Positions 13,301 through 25,166 are shown, counted from the stretch's first letter. The stretch: 64,000 bases of DNA from Endothia cerciana (GCA_026119935.1 JALRMH010000010.1:186001-250000); one strand, 5' to 3'. Made by a program: numbers and translations. Notes: generated by a model from the letters alone, not told the origin.

Positions 13301-13429
13301 TCCTCCTCGACATTGTCTTCGGGCTCAAGGTTGATGGCTGAGAAGGCAGGCTGCGCGCATCGCGTCAATCATTTCAGTGGGAACCAAGTCGCGCGTCGGT
13401 TCAGGTCAGGTCAATGATCTACTCACCAT
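7366..13429 (-). CDS. hir3: HIR complex subunit Hir3 (histone transcription regulator 3)
   Basis: Read on the minus strand, three exons (13429-13427, 13350-13276, 13218-7366) give about 1976 residues. The first exon is only the ATG, followed at once by GTGAGT; the 76-nt intron ends GCGCAG. Exon 2 encodes PAFSAINLEPEDNVEEEIDT, the typical N-terminus of fungal Hir3, and a 57-nt intron then joins it to VDDALKLFQNALKLHAQGP. The N-terminal third has TPR-like helices (AIDDFNAALDRDPSDAELW), then a basic KRPKRIRRRD stretch that may be a nuclear signal. Long alpha-helical regions follow, and an Asp/Glu run at about residues 1911-1937 suits histone contact. Hir3/CABIN1 is the scaffold of the HIR histone chaperone, which deposits H3-H4 outside S phase and represses histone genes. 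Length and ends agree with the family. Confidence 0.88.
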
Positions 13430-14110
13430 GGCGTCTGATATGGGGACAAGAAGTCCGTATCAAGCTGCAAGAGTTATGTTCCAGGGCCACCATCGCCCAC
13501 TAGGTCAAGTATCGCAAGGCCAATGTCATATAAGATGTGTCTTTATATGCGAATGGTGGTTCGGCCGCGTACCGGAAGTTGCAAGGCTGGCTGCCGTCAG
13601 TTCACCATGAGAGTCCAGGCAGCCTGCCGCAGGAGGTGGGAACGGCGGGATATTTTATTGAAGCAGGGCCCTGCCTGCCAGGGACACCCCACATTCTGCG
13701 AACTGTTCCAGGTCCTCAGCTCCACTGGCAGTGCTCCCCAATTACTCGTCGCAGTGGTTAGAGCTGCCACTTGCTATTCATACCCAGCAACTTCCCGATA
13801 CTGTTTGACGACGCCAACTTCTTTTCCTCTGGCCCACGTCTCACCCAGTGCAACGGCCAGACAACCGTTCAGATCCCGTCGCCTTCCTGCCGTCAACCTC
13901 CTCCTGTCTGCCAGAAGTTCCATCATACAGTCCTGCTTATCAGTCCTGCAGCGCCCAACCCTTTCAGAGGCAACCTCGCATGCCGAGTACGTGTCCACTA
14001 GAAGCTCCGGTGTGTCGTTGTCAGCTGCGTTGAGTTGATCGGGCGTGAACAAGAAGGCATATCCATTTGATCCTGTGCCCCAAGAAGGGGAGGGCTACCT
14101 CAACGTCGCC
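13430..14110. promoter_or_regulatory. divergent promoter region between hir3 and the ChAPs gene
   Basis: About 680 bp separates the two divergent start codons, so both promoters must lie here. I see no convincing TATA box. The 60 bp before 14111 stay open in frame (KKAYPFDPVPQEGEGYLNVA), so a longer ChAPs N-terminus through an unseen upstream exon is possible. Confidence 0.55.
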
Positions 14111-16514
14111 ATGGTCGCCCCAGCTGTTCCAGAGTGAGCCGATGCCCAACTGTCCTCAAGAGTGTCTTGGCGCATAGCCTTCCTTGCGTCGTTACTGACC
14201 TGTCTGTCCCTTTCCAGAATTACGGAGGAGGTCCTTCACGAGTCTGTCGAAGCCCGCACCGAGTCTCTGATCTCTCTTCGTGAGCTGGGCCCTCCAGATC
14301 TGGTCCATCTCCTCAAGCAGCCACAAAGGAATGCTGTCAAACATGTACGTTGCTCATCCATCCCTTGGAAACGGCAACGGTGCAAATGGCTCTGACCGTG
14401 TGCTAGATCGGGGTCTACCACCATGTCACCGGCGTCGACGCTTCCTCTTCCGCGAGTCTTGCCGCCTACATAAACACCCTCACCTACAAAGAACACGGAC
14501 AGCCACAAACCGCGAAAATTGTGGAGGGGGTATACTGGTACGTCCACCTTTCGCCAATAGTCAGAGAAGGCAAGCTGACAGAGGCGCAAAAAGTTGTTAC
14601 AATGCCTTCTCTAGGTTGGACATGCGCGTCCATGTCACCATTCCTGGTACCGTCGAGAGCTACTGCGTCGATGAGCGCGGCGAGAAGAGGAAGGCTACGG
14701 ACGAGCTCTGGCTCGAGACATACCTCTGCAGCGTCCTGCGCGCCTACTCGTACGCCGACGACGGCAGCGGCGATACGATCAGGAAGATCATGGGTGTGCG
14801 ACGATTCAATCCAGTGACCAACACGGAGACCGAGCAAAGACTCTTGGGCGCCGCCGAACAATTGTTCTTCAGGGGTGAGTCAAGAATCGCGGGACCCACC
14901 GCAGGATGAGATACTGATGCTGTGACAGGTTGGCAGCTCGGCTCCGACTCGGTCGTCCAGGTACCAAACATCGTCTCGAACCATCTCACCACGGGCCTCT
15001 TGAAATACTTTGAAACCACCGGTCGCTATACATCAGGCATCAATCTCTTCGAAAAACTGCGCACACAAAATACCGAGGTGGCTTCGTTGCTGGCCAAGGT
15101 CTTGTTCATGGGTAACGAGGAGGTCGAGGGCGTTAAGGTTCTACACTCAGCCTTGAAGGAGCGGCCAATGGACTATGTGATGCTCGACACGCAGGCCGAT
15201 TTCCTGCTCAAGAAGGCCCAGACCGCTACAACACCGGAGCAGAAGGAAGAGCGTCTCCGCCTAGCCTTGGGCTGTGCCGACCGGAGTACGATCGCTGCGC
15301 CGAGCGAGTTTGGAACTTGGGCGAGGCTTGCGGAGGTCTATGTTGCTATGGAAGATTGGGAGAACGCGCTGACGATCTTGAATTCTTGTCCCATGTTTAC
15401 CTACCAGGACAAGGATGCACCGCTGATGCCGGAGCCTAAAGATGTCTATCTACCAACTCTGCCGGAGACAAGGCTTGATGAGATCGACAGTGAGCCAGAA
15501 TCCAGGTACTCGGAGCAGGTGGAGCCTAGTCTCCTCAACCTCCGGGCCGCCTCTTACCGTGGAACATTCAAGAAGGCCTACAGTATCCTGACCGAGATGA
15601 CCGCGAAGATTGGTTGGGACCAGCTGCTTAGGATCCGAAGCAACGTGTTTGTTATGGAGGACGAGTACCGGACGGAGAAGCAAGAACCTGGCCCGCCGGA
15701 GAAGCGAGGCCCAAGCACTGATGTTATTCGAGGTACACCAGAGCCTGCTATGAACGGGGATGCCTCAGACGATGAGAACAACGCGGAAAAGGAGGGTAAG
15801 CCGACAGACAATCTCGAGGTTTCAGCAACCAACGGTCATGTGGAAGACTTGGAGAGGCCCACCAGTGCAGCTGAGCCTAGTGAGGCCAAGGCTGAGGAGA
15901 ATGTAAGTATCGATATCGATCGAGCACCATGTTCTTGTGGTAGCGTGGCTGATCATTCTGGGCAGGGCGTGGCTACTCAACCTGAGGAGCACCTTTATCG
16001 CCTTAACAACAAGCGCCTCTGTGAGCGCTGGCTGGACAGCCTGTTCATGGTGCTCTACGAGGATCTGCGTGTCTACACGATCTGGCGGACTCAAATGGCT
16101 CAGTTCCGTGCGCAGTCCATGCAATACAAGAAGTCCGCCGAGGAGTGGGAAATCCTGGGCTCCCTCGCCGAGCGTCTGCAACACACCGAGGAGGCGGTGG
16201 AGGCTTACCGGGGTTGTCTGATGCAGCGCTTTAGCCCCAAGGCGCTGACGGGCATCCTGAGGGTACACGAGAAGCAGAAGAACACGCGGGAGACGGTGGC
16301 GGCGACGATCCGCCTTGTGACCTGGCAGTACCGGTGGTACAGCGAGTTCAGCCCAGAACTGCTGCACACGATCCGGACGTTGATCGAGGACGAGGGTGCT
16401 GTCAAGGTGCGCAGCATCATCCAGGCGACGAGCCTCCCGCAGAACGTGTTGGACCTGACTCACTACTACGCTGCTCTCTGTGCCACATTCAGGAGTGGCG
16501 GCACAGACTCTTAG
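14111..16514 (+). CDS. ChAPs-family protein (Chs5-Arf1-binding, exomer cargo adaptor; Bch1/Bud7-like)
   Basis: Six exons (14111-14133, 14218-14344, 14407-14537, 14594-14874, 14929-15902, 15966-16514) give 694 residues, all joins in frame with GT-AG borders. The start ATG lies in CGCCATGG. Signature stretches are LGPPDLVHLL, YHHVTGVDASSSASLAAYIN, VDGVYCCYNAFSR-like VEGVYCCYNAFSR, VMGVRRFNPVTNTETE-like IMGVRRFNPVTNTETE, and a TPR-rich middle (LAEVYVAMEDWENALTIL). A low-complexity acidic linker at about residues 450-540 is followed by NKRLCERWLDSLFMVLYEDL and TWQYRWYSEFSPELLHTIR. Exomer ChAPs bind Chs5 and Arf1 at the trans-Golgi and sort cargo such as chitin synthase to the plasma membrane. The 63-nt fifth intron has no stop in frame, so retention would add 21 residues. 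Identification is strong. Confidence 0.9.
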
Positions 16515-18316
16515 GTAGAGCTCAGAGCTGTATGGGGAAAGGATACTGGCACGTTGACCGGGAGGGAGGCTCGTAGACCTCCGAGGATGGACAGGCAGGA
16601 CTTTCAAGATCTGGCGTTGAAGGGAGCACGATCGATACCTTTACGCTTTTGAGGCTGGCAGCGGAGACATGATAGGTAATGCTATGAATACGATAAATTG
16701 AACTAGCTGGCTGTGTAATCTCATGTTCGCCTCTTTTGAAACAGCAGTCATTGCCATGTCATCACGGTCAGACAACGCAGCAGGAGAGGAAGACGCCCGT
16801 GTCTGCCGTAGACCTGTGAGAAGCGAGGTACCCACTCCTCGGCCAAAGCACGGAGCCAGGCTTGAGAAGACACAAGCCTGATGGCGCGGCCAAGCACACC
16901 CCCCGAGGCGACCTGCACGGACGATTGCCAGCCGTCTGAGGCTGTATTTATCGTTAGCCACAGCCAGAATCCGAAGATGGAGCACTTGGGTTTGACGAGG
17001 TGTGCCGCAGTCAGAATTTTCAGTGTCATACCGCTCACAGAACCACCACGCACAATAGGCAATGGTGGTTCTCGCAGTGTGAATATAAGGTTCATCCTTC
17101 GGGCATGGAGGCAGAGAACTGCATACGTGGGAGCACGTACGTACCTTTGGGATGTGAGAGGGAGCATGGCACCACGGCGGTTAGGCAGCTCAGGCCATGG
17201 CCAGCCACAGGCTGGAGCAGAAGACTTGCGTGCAGAGGTCTGTATGGCCCAGGCGTGATGATTCAGGAGCAAGCCTAGCAGCATCACCAAAACAGCAAGC
17301 AGGACTCGACGCAGGTAGAGACAAGTATGCAGACAGCCGATCCGACGCCTCAGTCGACAACGCCCGTTGTGGTCGTCACTCACAGACACCGGTCTAACGC
17401 TGGAAAGAGAGACTTCGCCTCCAACCTGAGCCGCCATTCGCTTGAGATTCTCATGTGACCGTCTCGAGTCTCATGCGATGGCGTCGTGTGGAAGGCGACA
17501 GCCCCGGGGGTTGATCCAGAGAGGACACTGTGTGGTGGAGGGAGCATTTCTCACGAGATCAGAGACTGCACAGTGGGTGGCCCAAGCTCGAGGCGACCCC
17601 GTAGCGCAAGGACTACCCTGTACCGGCAGTTCTCGACCACGGCAAGCACCGGCAAGCTACCATGGCAGCAGGGCTGACAAGCCGCGGGTGCCCTGCATGC
17701 CAAGGCGTTGAATCTCCTGGTCGTTCAACAACACGCATGAGCTCCTCCATTCTCGTGCCGGCGCATCTTCATTTCTCAGGCCTGGTATGTGATCTCAGGG
17801 TTTTGCAGCTCTACTCGCTTGTGCAGGGAATTGCCACAGCTCCCGGGGCCCTACGAAGAGGTCAGCGAAACCTCCTCAAGGGGTTACATAGTACGGTCAT
17901 GCCGTACTTTAAACTAAGTCGACCCGCACAAGCATCGCGCCTCGGTTCCGCGGTCGCGACTTGCCACTTAGGCGTCAGACATCAAAGATTGCCCGGCCCA
18001 CAAGATGGTTGCCATCCGATTTGCAGCACGTTTGCGGTGTGTCTCGGGAGGTGAGTTTCCATGTTAAAACCGGTTGATCAGCATGGGGAGTGCACTCCAC
18101 TTGGTGTTGCAGTACCTTTCCTCACCCCTGGAAAGTGCGTGCTGGGAGGGGAAGTGTCTGCATGATGGGTTGACACCTCATATTGTCCTGGAACATTATT
18201 TACCAGATGGCTTCGAGAGCCCTCCAGCTCCTTATGATGGACCACCGGCCCTCTTCATTCACAGACAAGTAGTGGGGAGACTATACATCTTTGCAATTTG
18301 ACAAAAATCGCACACC
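16515..18316. other. 1.8-kb gene-free spacer
   Basis: Open frames here reach up to 229 codons on the minus strand (16748-17437) but have mixed composition, no domain I recognise and no clear splice pattern. I cannot support a gene. It contains the ChAPs 3' region and the promoter of the adenylation gene. Confidence 0.45.
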
Positions 18317-20344
18317 ATGTGGAAGACCGGAACAGACGTCCCTCCAGACTGTGGGAGAAGGTTACTTCCCGCTTTCATCGACCAGAGAGCGCGGGAAGAG
18401 CCGAATAGCCCATGGTGTTCTCTTCCCGTGGACGACTACGACCTTTCCAAGGGGTTCGAGGACATCTCTATCGGCCGCTTTGCAAACGCCATCAACAAGC
18501 TGGCATGGTTCATTGATTCTACCATTGGAAAGTCGACCTCTTTCGAAACCGTGGCGTACCTCGGAGTGGCAGACGTCCGCTACCATATGATCCAGATGGC
18601 GGTCTGTAAAACAGGACACAAGGTCTTGTTCTCATCGCAAGTAAACAGCAAGGCAGTCCATCTCTCTCTGATGGAGCAGACGGACTGCAAGGCGTTCTTC
18701 TCGGCACTTGGGGTTCATGTGCGCGATATCTTGAGGGACAGGCCGATGAAGCATGCTGTTATTCCCGAATTGGACGACCTCCTGGATGCCGACGAGGTGC
18801 CTCACTGGCCATACACGAAGACATATGAGGCAGCCGAACACGACCCTTATATCATCCTACATACGAGCGGAACGACGGGAGACCCGGTAGGCCTTAAGAC
18901 ATAAGCTAATGTCACTTCTCACTGGTACTGACCATCACGTACAGAAACCTGTTGTGTGGAACCACAGATTCATGGCGACGCAGGATCGTCAGCTGCTACT
19001 CGATGATGTCCAGGGCAGAAAGCACTTTCTGCTCCTGACACATCCTGGCGAAGGCGTGAGGTACTTGCTGAATACCTCGCCCGCACACGCCATCTCTGCT
19101 GGCTTCATGATGGTAAGAGCATAATGACTTCGTGTCATTACAATCCCAAGGCTGATTGGCCCTCTCAGTGTCTCTCGGTGTTCGGCAAAGCAACTGTCAT
19201 CCCAGGCTTCCGGCACCATGGCGTAAACCCGAGCGACCTCTGCCAGCTCCTGCCGCAGGCGAAGGCCACAAAAGGAATTTTGATGCCATGGATGATGGAG
19301 GATCTTGCTCGCCGGCCCGACGCCGGAGACTTCATCAGGCCTTTTGAACATGTCTGTTTCGGTGGTGGTGAGCACACTTGATGATATCGATCGTATCTAG
19401 GCAGGCTCAGTCTGCTGACGCTAGACGGAACAGCTGTGCTCTCAAAATTCGCCGCAGGTGTATGGGCGAAATACACAAGACTACAAAATGTGTGGGGCGC
19501 TACCGAATCACTGCTCGCCCCACAACTCGAGGCCGACAACGAAGATTTTGAATACAGCTACTTCGATGTGTTCACGGAGGGATACGAATTCCGTCATGTC
19601 GAAAACGCTGGCTATGTTTCAGAAGATGGTGTCTCGCAGGAGCTGTACGAATTCGTCATGGTGATCACAGAAAAGTCCACGCCGATCGCAAGCTGGCACG
19701 CCCGCCAGGACATCGACCCGCCCACCAGTTCGCCGCCATATCCTGAGTGGCAGACGAGCGATCTCTGGACTCCCCATCTGGATTCGGCAAAGGCGGCGTA
19801 TGCCTGGAAGTTCGTATGCCGGAAGGATGACCTCATTTCCTTCTCCACGGGCGTCAATGGCCACCCCGGCCCCATCGAGAGGGCGATCATCAGCAACCCA
19901 AAGGCCCGCGCCGCGATTCTCGTCGGTGCCATGCACCAACAACCCCTTGCGCTGGTTGAACTTACCGATGGCACTGAGGTGTCGCGGGACCTGGCCGTGG
20001 AGATCTGGGAGCACGCGATCCAGCCCGCAAACGAGAAGGCGCAGATGCATATCCACGTGGCCAAGACTCATGTCTTGTTGGTCCCAGCCGGCGAGTTCGT
20101 GCGGACTGCGAAGGGGAGTGTCGTCCGCAAGTTGACTGAGCAGAAGTTCAAGAAGGAGATTGAGGAGGTCTATGAGAGGTTTGGGGATAAGTGGCAAGAC
20201 GCTAAGGACAGATACAGCTCGATCTCGCAGGAGACGTCCATCACCGTTGAGGTCTCGACAGACGGAGAGGCAACTGAACAAAAAGCGCAGCGGCATAACT
20301 CCCTCCCGGAGGACGATCTGACCACTACAGTGCTGCCATCTTGA
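18317..20344 (+). CDS. stand-alone NRPS-like adenylation (AMP-binding) enzyme
   Basis: Four exons (18317-18886, 18945-19112, 19169-19367, 19425-20344) give 618 residues with consistent GT-AG joins. The adenylation core runs in order: A3 phosphate loop SGTTGDPKPV (about 184-193, split by intron 1), WNHRF, an A5-like GATE (337-340), an A8-like CRKDDLISFSTG, and an A10-like AKGSVVRKL with the catalytic lysine at about 542. This is the N-terminal half of fungal adenylate-forming reductases (A-T-R proteins), which activate a carboxylic acid as acyl-AMP. The protein then stops about 75 residues later, with an acidic Ser-rich tail. No carrier (T) or reductase/thioesterase domain follows in the next 2 kb. 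It could load a carrier in trans, act as an acyl-CoA synthetase-like enzyme, or be a shortened relic. Substrate cannot be inferred. Confidence 0.82.
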
Positions 20345-22560
20345 CGCCCCTGATCACCGTACAACCCCTTCGAATCAAGGCTGAGTCTGGACTACTATCC
20401 GTCCCATGGGTGAGCCACCCCGATAAGTCACTGCAATTTATCTGTTTGTTCATACCTTGGGACCCCGATGTGGCTTGTTGTATGAAAAGTTGACTGAGGA
20501 CGCTGTGTTAGCTCGACAGATGACCTTTATTCCCCCTCAATGAAATAGACCTTCTCATCATTCGATGGCATTCCTAGGCTGTAAGCCTCTGTTCCAGCTA
20601 ATGCAGTGAATGAAACAAGGCGGGAACCTCGATTCCGTTTCCTTGCGCTATCGGAGTATGGTTACGGACAGATGGCCATGGTTCAGTTGTTGTCTAAAGG
20701 ATAGGAAGCTACTCCTGTGAACCAGTCTGAAGGACTGGCTGTAGGCGTTCCTTATCAGCTTATCTACCTACGGACCGTTGCCGGCTGGCAACGGCCAGGC
20801 AGGCCACCATCAGTCGCCCCGGGCCGGAGCGACTGGCAGCCGATGCCTTGAACCTACACTTCGTAGACGATTTCTAATACTTCTCCTTCCTTGGTGTTAG
20901 CCTATAGTCCATATCCTGTACCCCCAGTTTGTCTATAGAATCAAATTTTCCGAACTTTACTGCATGTTCAGATAGGAGGTGGGAGAATGGGATGCCCCGT
21001 CTATATCTCCTCCTTGCAGAATACTGTAAACCCTCCTTCACAATTCTTGTCACCTCCAACTCCTCCCACGTTTTTGCCTTTTTGTTTTCCTTTTCTTTTC
21101 AACCCCAGGATGGGTGTTGAACTTGATCACTGCCGGGTTTTCTAGTCCCGGCGTTGTTGGAATTGTCTTCCCTGTAAGCAATCATAAATTGACCGAACTC
21201 AGGAATCCGGACAGATCATTCAGCACAGCGAACGGCTGTGACATGAACGACTTCTCTCTACAGGGACAGGTCACAATTTTCTACAATAGAGCGCATACGA
21301 CGACGGCATCTCCAAAGTGCCTGCCTGGGACGACAATTTATATATTGTCTGACGGTGAAGGCTTTCAGTCTTGCCTTGATCAGAGAGGGTGTTACCGGAT
21401 ACGGGAAATAACAGGACGAACGGGCGAGGGTATTTGTAAGAGACTTTCGGGGATGGCATTTTCACTAGAGCTTCCGGTTAGACACATCGATACGAGCTGA
21501 CCTGGTCTCAGCCATTTCATTCATTCAAATAGCTGGAGGGAAGAGCGGACGGGCAAGCATTCCAATACCTTGGTAGGCGGCTAGCTGAATTACGCACCTG
21601 TTGTGGGATTAAAGGCCGCATCTATCACGGTCCTTTGCTGTGCTCATATCTCGTATCCCTTTATCTGCATGGGTAATATCAATAATAATAAAAATAATAA
21701 AAAGCGAGTCACTGAACCGTTCGAGGCACTGGCGGTAATTGAGTGGAGCAGTTACATACTCTTTATTGTAAGACATGGTGTCCTTCCCTCAGCTTGGCTG
21801 ACACTTCTAACAGACCTTCCTCTAGTACTTTGCCTCCCAGTCATGTGTCCGTACTTGTATGTCCCGATCTGCAGTTCTAAGATAGCTTCAGTATCTTATC
21901 ATGCTCCTACGCATTTCAAGTTTCTCTTGGGTTTTTTGTAGATATGCAATTACCGGGATAGTATCGCTTCTCAGCACGTAAGGCAGGATTGAGGAATTGC
22001 TCCTGACGTCTTCGAGCTAGTCTAGAACAAGAGACTGATAAACTTGGGCTCAAATAATGGAATCCATCTGAATCCTAGAGTTCAAACTCTCCTCCAGCCA
22101 GTCTCACAAGGGTTTCTCTCTTTCTCTGTCCCCAAATACTGTATATGAGTACAGCCTGTGTCATCCGAATGAAAAGGTTTACCAAATTTGGCTATGGTAT
22201 GTTCCTTATCCCTGTCGAACGTCTGCAAGCTTCCATTTCTGACACTTCCGCTCTTCGACATCATATCCATTCTCATCTTGATATGATCACCACAGCGTTG
22301 TCATTTCCTGCCCATTCTCCGTTGGAAGCCCTCAAAGCCATCATGCTGCAAGAATATAGTCGAGCTGCTGTAAAATTTCCCTTGGTTGGGATTAAGTCCC
22401 GCCTCATGCCTAATCTCGACTGGGTGCTGAATGAAGTGGTGGCTGGCTGGGTGTGTTTGGTAGTAGTGTATTTTTGGGATTGTCTACCAGCTTTGCTGCC
22501 GATGTACTATCGAAATCGTTCTTGATGTTAATATTGCTCATGTCGACCTCACTTGCTCTG
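20345..22560. other. gene-poor, AT-richer spacer
   Basis: No gene is supported. Short frames at 21114-21500 and 22145-22525 lack recognisable motifs. Sequence is richer in A/T from about 21600 on, including an A/T-only run near 21680-21700. It may be decayed repetitive DNA. Confidence 0.4.
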
Positions 22561-22907
22561 ATCCTTTCAGGAAGCTCCAAGGTTGTTGACCCACTGCACC
22601 TGCCTCCTCATTCAATCGCCTTCCAGCTATAACTTGGGAGATCTTTTCATCGTCGCCCATCGAACCCGCTTGCTCACACGGCTAGCCTCTAGCAATAAAT
22701 CTGGAAACTTCTTCGATTTTCATCTGGAACCTTCTCCAATACCGGCCATTGTTCTCGTAACCCAATGACTGCACCCTCTCTCCCCCAAGTGAAGACCCTG
22801 GTATCACAAGGTCACCCATCGCACCTGCTACAAGAGAAAAGAATTACTTCAATAGCCAAGCAGTGAGTGTAGCACTACAATGTCGCCAATCACACCCTCT
22901 AGAAATC

Positions 22908-22980
22908 GAAAAGAACAGAAGAGAAGAGAAGGGAAGAGAAGGGAAGAGAAGGGAAGGGAGGGGGAGGGAAAAGAAAAGAC
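22908..22980 (+). repeat. purine (GGGAAGAGAA) microsatellite
   Basis: A run of about 70 bases is almost only A and G, built from GGGAAGAGAA-like units, and lies inside the larger repeat array. Confidence 0.8.
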
Positions 22981-23204
22981 TTGGTCATTGCTGCCCAAGC
23001 AATAGCCATAATCCAGAATGTTCCTTCCTGCACCCTAAGAAACAACTATATAACCCCGTCGTCCACTCGCCCACTGCACCAGCCAACTTGGCCAAAGATT
23101 ATGACGTCGCACAGTCAGTCACTATATCACCAAGGCTATATCGTCGCATGGTTGCTCACCGCACCTGCCCTATTACGAAGCCTCCAAGACTATATATATC
23201 GCCG

Positions 23205-23373
23205 CATGGTCACCTGCTATGCCAACCCGGTAATGACTACAACTCCCAGGGATTGAGTTTACCACTTCGCCACACCACCAAGTCTGGATACTTGGTGACG
23301 GCGAGGTGGTAAAACCAAGCCCTGCCAGGTGAGAGTTGTGGTCATTGCTGGGTTGAGCCCCCAGGTGACCATG
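23205..23373. repeat. 169-bp imperfect palindrome (foldback / MITE-like)
   Basis: The left arm (23205-23283) begins CATGGTCACCTG and ends ACCACCAAGT. The right arm (23290-23373) begins ACTTGGTG and ends CAGGTGACCATG. They pair around a 6-base loop, CTGGAT. The inner 26 bp pair almost fully (ACCACTTCGCC against GGCGAGGTGGT), and pairing continues outward through GACTACAACTC / GAGTTGTGGTC and CAACCC / GGGTTG with small bulges. No flanking target-site duplication was recognised. It could be a foldback transposon remnant or a hairpin-forming RNA source. Confidence 0.75.
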
Positions 23374-23920
23374 GGTTCAATATCTCGCCTCGAGCCCTCT
23401 TAGTATGGCAAGCGGAGCAGGAAGAGCTTCTGAACAAGACTGGATATGTGGAACTGGTCAGTCACCCGTTGCTGCCGCCAAACAATATCTATGCAACGGC
23501 GACAATCTAGTCGCTCACTGCACCCACCACACCACATCCACCTGCCCTCCAAATGCTTCACTTCTCCATCCTTCCACCTCCCAATCATCAACTATACCGC
23601 CATATGGCTGCTCACTACACCTCATCATATCACAAACACACACACACACACACCTGCCCTGCAACTCTTGCACTTGACTTCCGTCACCTTCCGCCTCTCA
23701 ACAATAACTACATCACTGTGTAATTGTTCATTGCGCCTGCCACACCACACACACACACACACATTTGTCCTTCAACTCTTGCACTTGACTTCCGCCACCT
23801 TCCGCCTCCCAAAGCAATAAGTCAAATATTGTCTAGCCACCACCTATTGTACCCGCCAAACAATGACTATATTGTCATATGGTCGCCCATCGCACCTGCC
23901 CCACAGGCCCACCCTACAAC

Positions 23921-23928
23921 TATATAAA
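23921..23928 (+). promoter_or_regulatory. TATA box of the BTB-like gene
   Basis: TATATAAA lies about 250 bp upstream of the ATG at 24174, followed by a C/T-rich leader, as expected for a fungal core promoter with a longish 5' UTR. Confidence 0.5.
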
Positions 23929-24173
23929 TTCTTCACCTCCTGCAGCAATTGAGGAGGTCCTTCTCTTCCTTCTTCAACCAACCCGATCCACCGTTTCCTT
24001 CCATTGTTACAGCCTGGTCCAGTCTTACGAGCATTCACTGACGTTCAACCTGACGATCAAGCCATCATCATAACTTCGCCTTCACAACTCCTATTCCCAC
24101 ATTCTCCTACAACCCTCACCCTCATACCATCCTCCACCCTCAAACCGACCAACCAACCAACCAATCAATCACC

Positions 24174-25166
24174 ATGTCCGCCAATGTCACCGAGTCCGGA
24201 GCTGGTGCTGCTGAGAACATGTCTGTCAGCACCAAGGTCGTCACCTCCGGCGCCCAGAGCGCTGATGACCAGGCCCTCGCCGTCGTCCTTTACACCGGTC
24301 CTCCCGGTGCTGTACGTCTGCTCTTTGCCCGTCTTCCGCTCCTAACATCACTTGACGCTAACTTGCTCTTGCTAGAACTATACTGACGACACTCCCCGCA
24401 CCCAATTCGGCGACTGGATCGCCTATATCACGTTCTGCCTTCAAGGGTAAGCAAAGTCTCTAGACAATTTTCCTCACGTCTTGCTTGGCATGGTCTCCAC
24501 TAACTGTCTTGGCCCAGCCCCAAGCTCCGCATTCTCTGCGCCAACGAGGTCGACAACGAGGGCGAGGTCCTCAACTGGTTCCAGCACAACGTCAGTAAGA
24601 AGCTGTTCTGCGACTTCAGTGACTACTTCGCCGCTGCCCTGAGCGGTCCCTGGCTCGAGTCTGTGCACTGCGAGATCAAGTTCGAGGACATCGACATCAT
24701 GGACATCATGCGCCTGGACATCTGCCTGCAGGCTGGCGGCGCCTGCGCCCGCATCAATCTTGGCCGCCCGGATGAGACTTTCACCAACCTGATCCGGCTC
24801 TACGTTCTGGCAGACCGCTTTCAGATGGCTCAAGTCATGTCTTGGATCAAGACTTCGATCCTCGACAACTTCCACATGAATTCCACCTGGACGAGCGTCT
24901 ACAGCAACGAAGTCCTTGAGTATCCTCCTGTGCCCGGTGCCGAGGAGTTCCATAAGGCAAAGCTGCTCGACTACAGCGACGGATACGTGACAGCCAGAGA
25001 CTTGTTTGCCGAGAACGGGCCTGTTTCCCAAGATGATTTCCTCGACTTCATTCTCGATCTCTGCCCTGTCCAGCTCCTGGCGGACATGCACCGTAAGATC
25101 GACAACGACCTCGCCTTGGACCTTTTCCGCAGATCTCTCCAGCGCCGCACCCCCTTCTTGGCCTAG
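24174..25166 (+). CDS. BTB/POZ-like protein
   Basis: Three exons (24174-24311, 24376-24446, 24518-25166) give 285 residues; introns are 64 and 71 nt. After a Ser/Thr-rich N-terminus, the middle contains KKLFCDFSDYFAAALSGPWL (about residues 95-115). This resembles the BTB core in which a Cys/Ser-rich turn precedes SxYFxAAL and G-F-ES. Later, FTNLIRLYVLADRFQMAQVM (about 155-175) matches the helix that follows the BTB fold in many fungal proteins. Such proteins often act as adaptors for cullin-3 ubiquitin ligases or as dimerisation modules. Filamentous fungi carry many of unknown role, often in variable DNA. No C-terminal Kelch or MATH domain is present. Partner and role are unknown. Confidence 0.7.

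Larger units (their letters stand above)
22560..23940 (+). repeat. array of diverged short interspersed repeats
   Basis: A motif close to ACTATAT(C/T)G(C/T)CATGGTCG followed by CCCATCGCACCTGCC recurs in diverged form near 22585, 22645, 22810, 23065, 23130, 23195, 23505, 23600, 23710 and 23870. Spacing is irregular. Inside it, a block GCAACTCTTGCACTTGACTT plus about 25 following bases occurs twice (about 23660-23705 and 23772-23818), each copy preceded by a CA microsatellite. The array ends just before the TATA box of the BTB-like gene. It is not CRISPR-like: spacers are unequal and repeats are poorly conserved. Confidence 0.65.

Noticed and set aside
16748..17437. 229-codon minus-strand frame
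   Set aside because: No motif, start context or splice support; composition looks random.
22560..23940. possible CRISPR-like array
   Set aside because: Copies are diverged and unevenly spaced, there is no cas gene, and the genome is eukaryotic.
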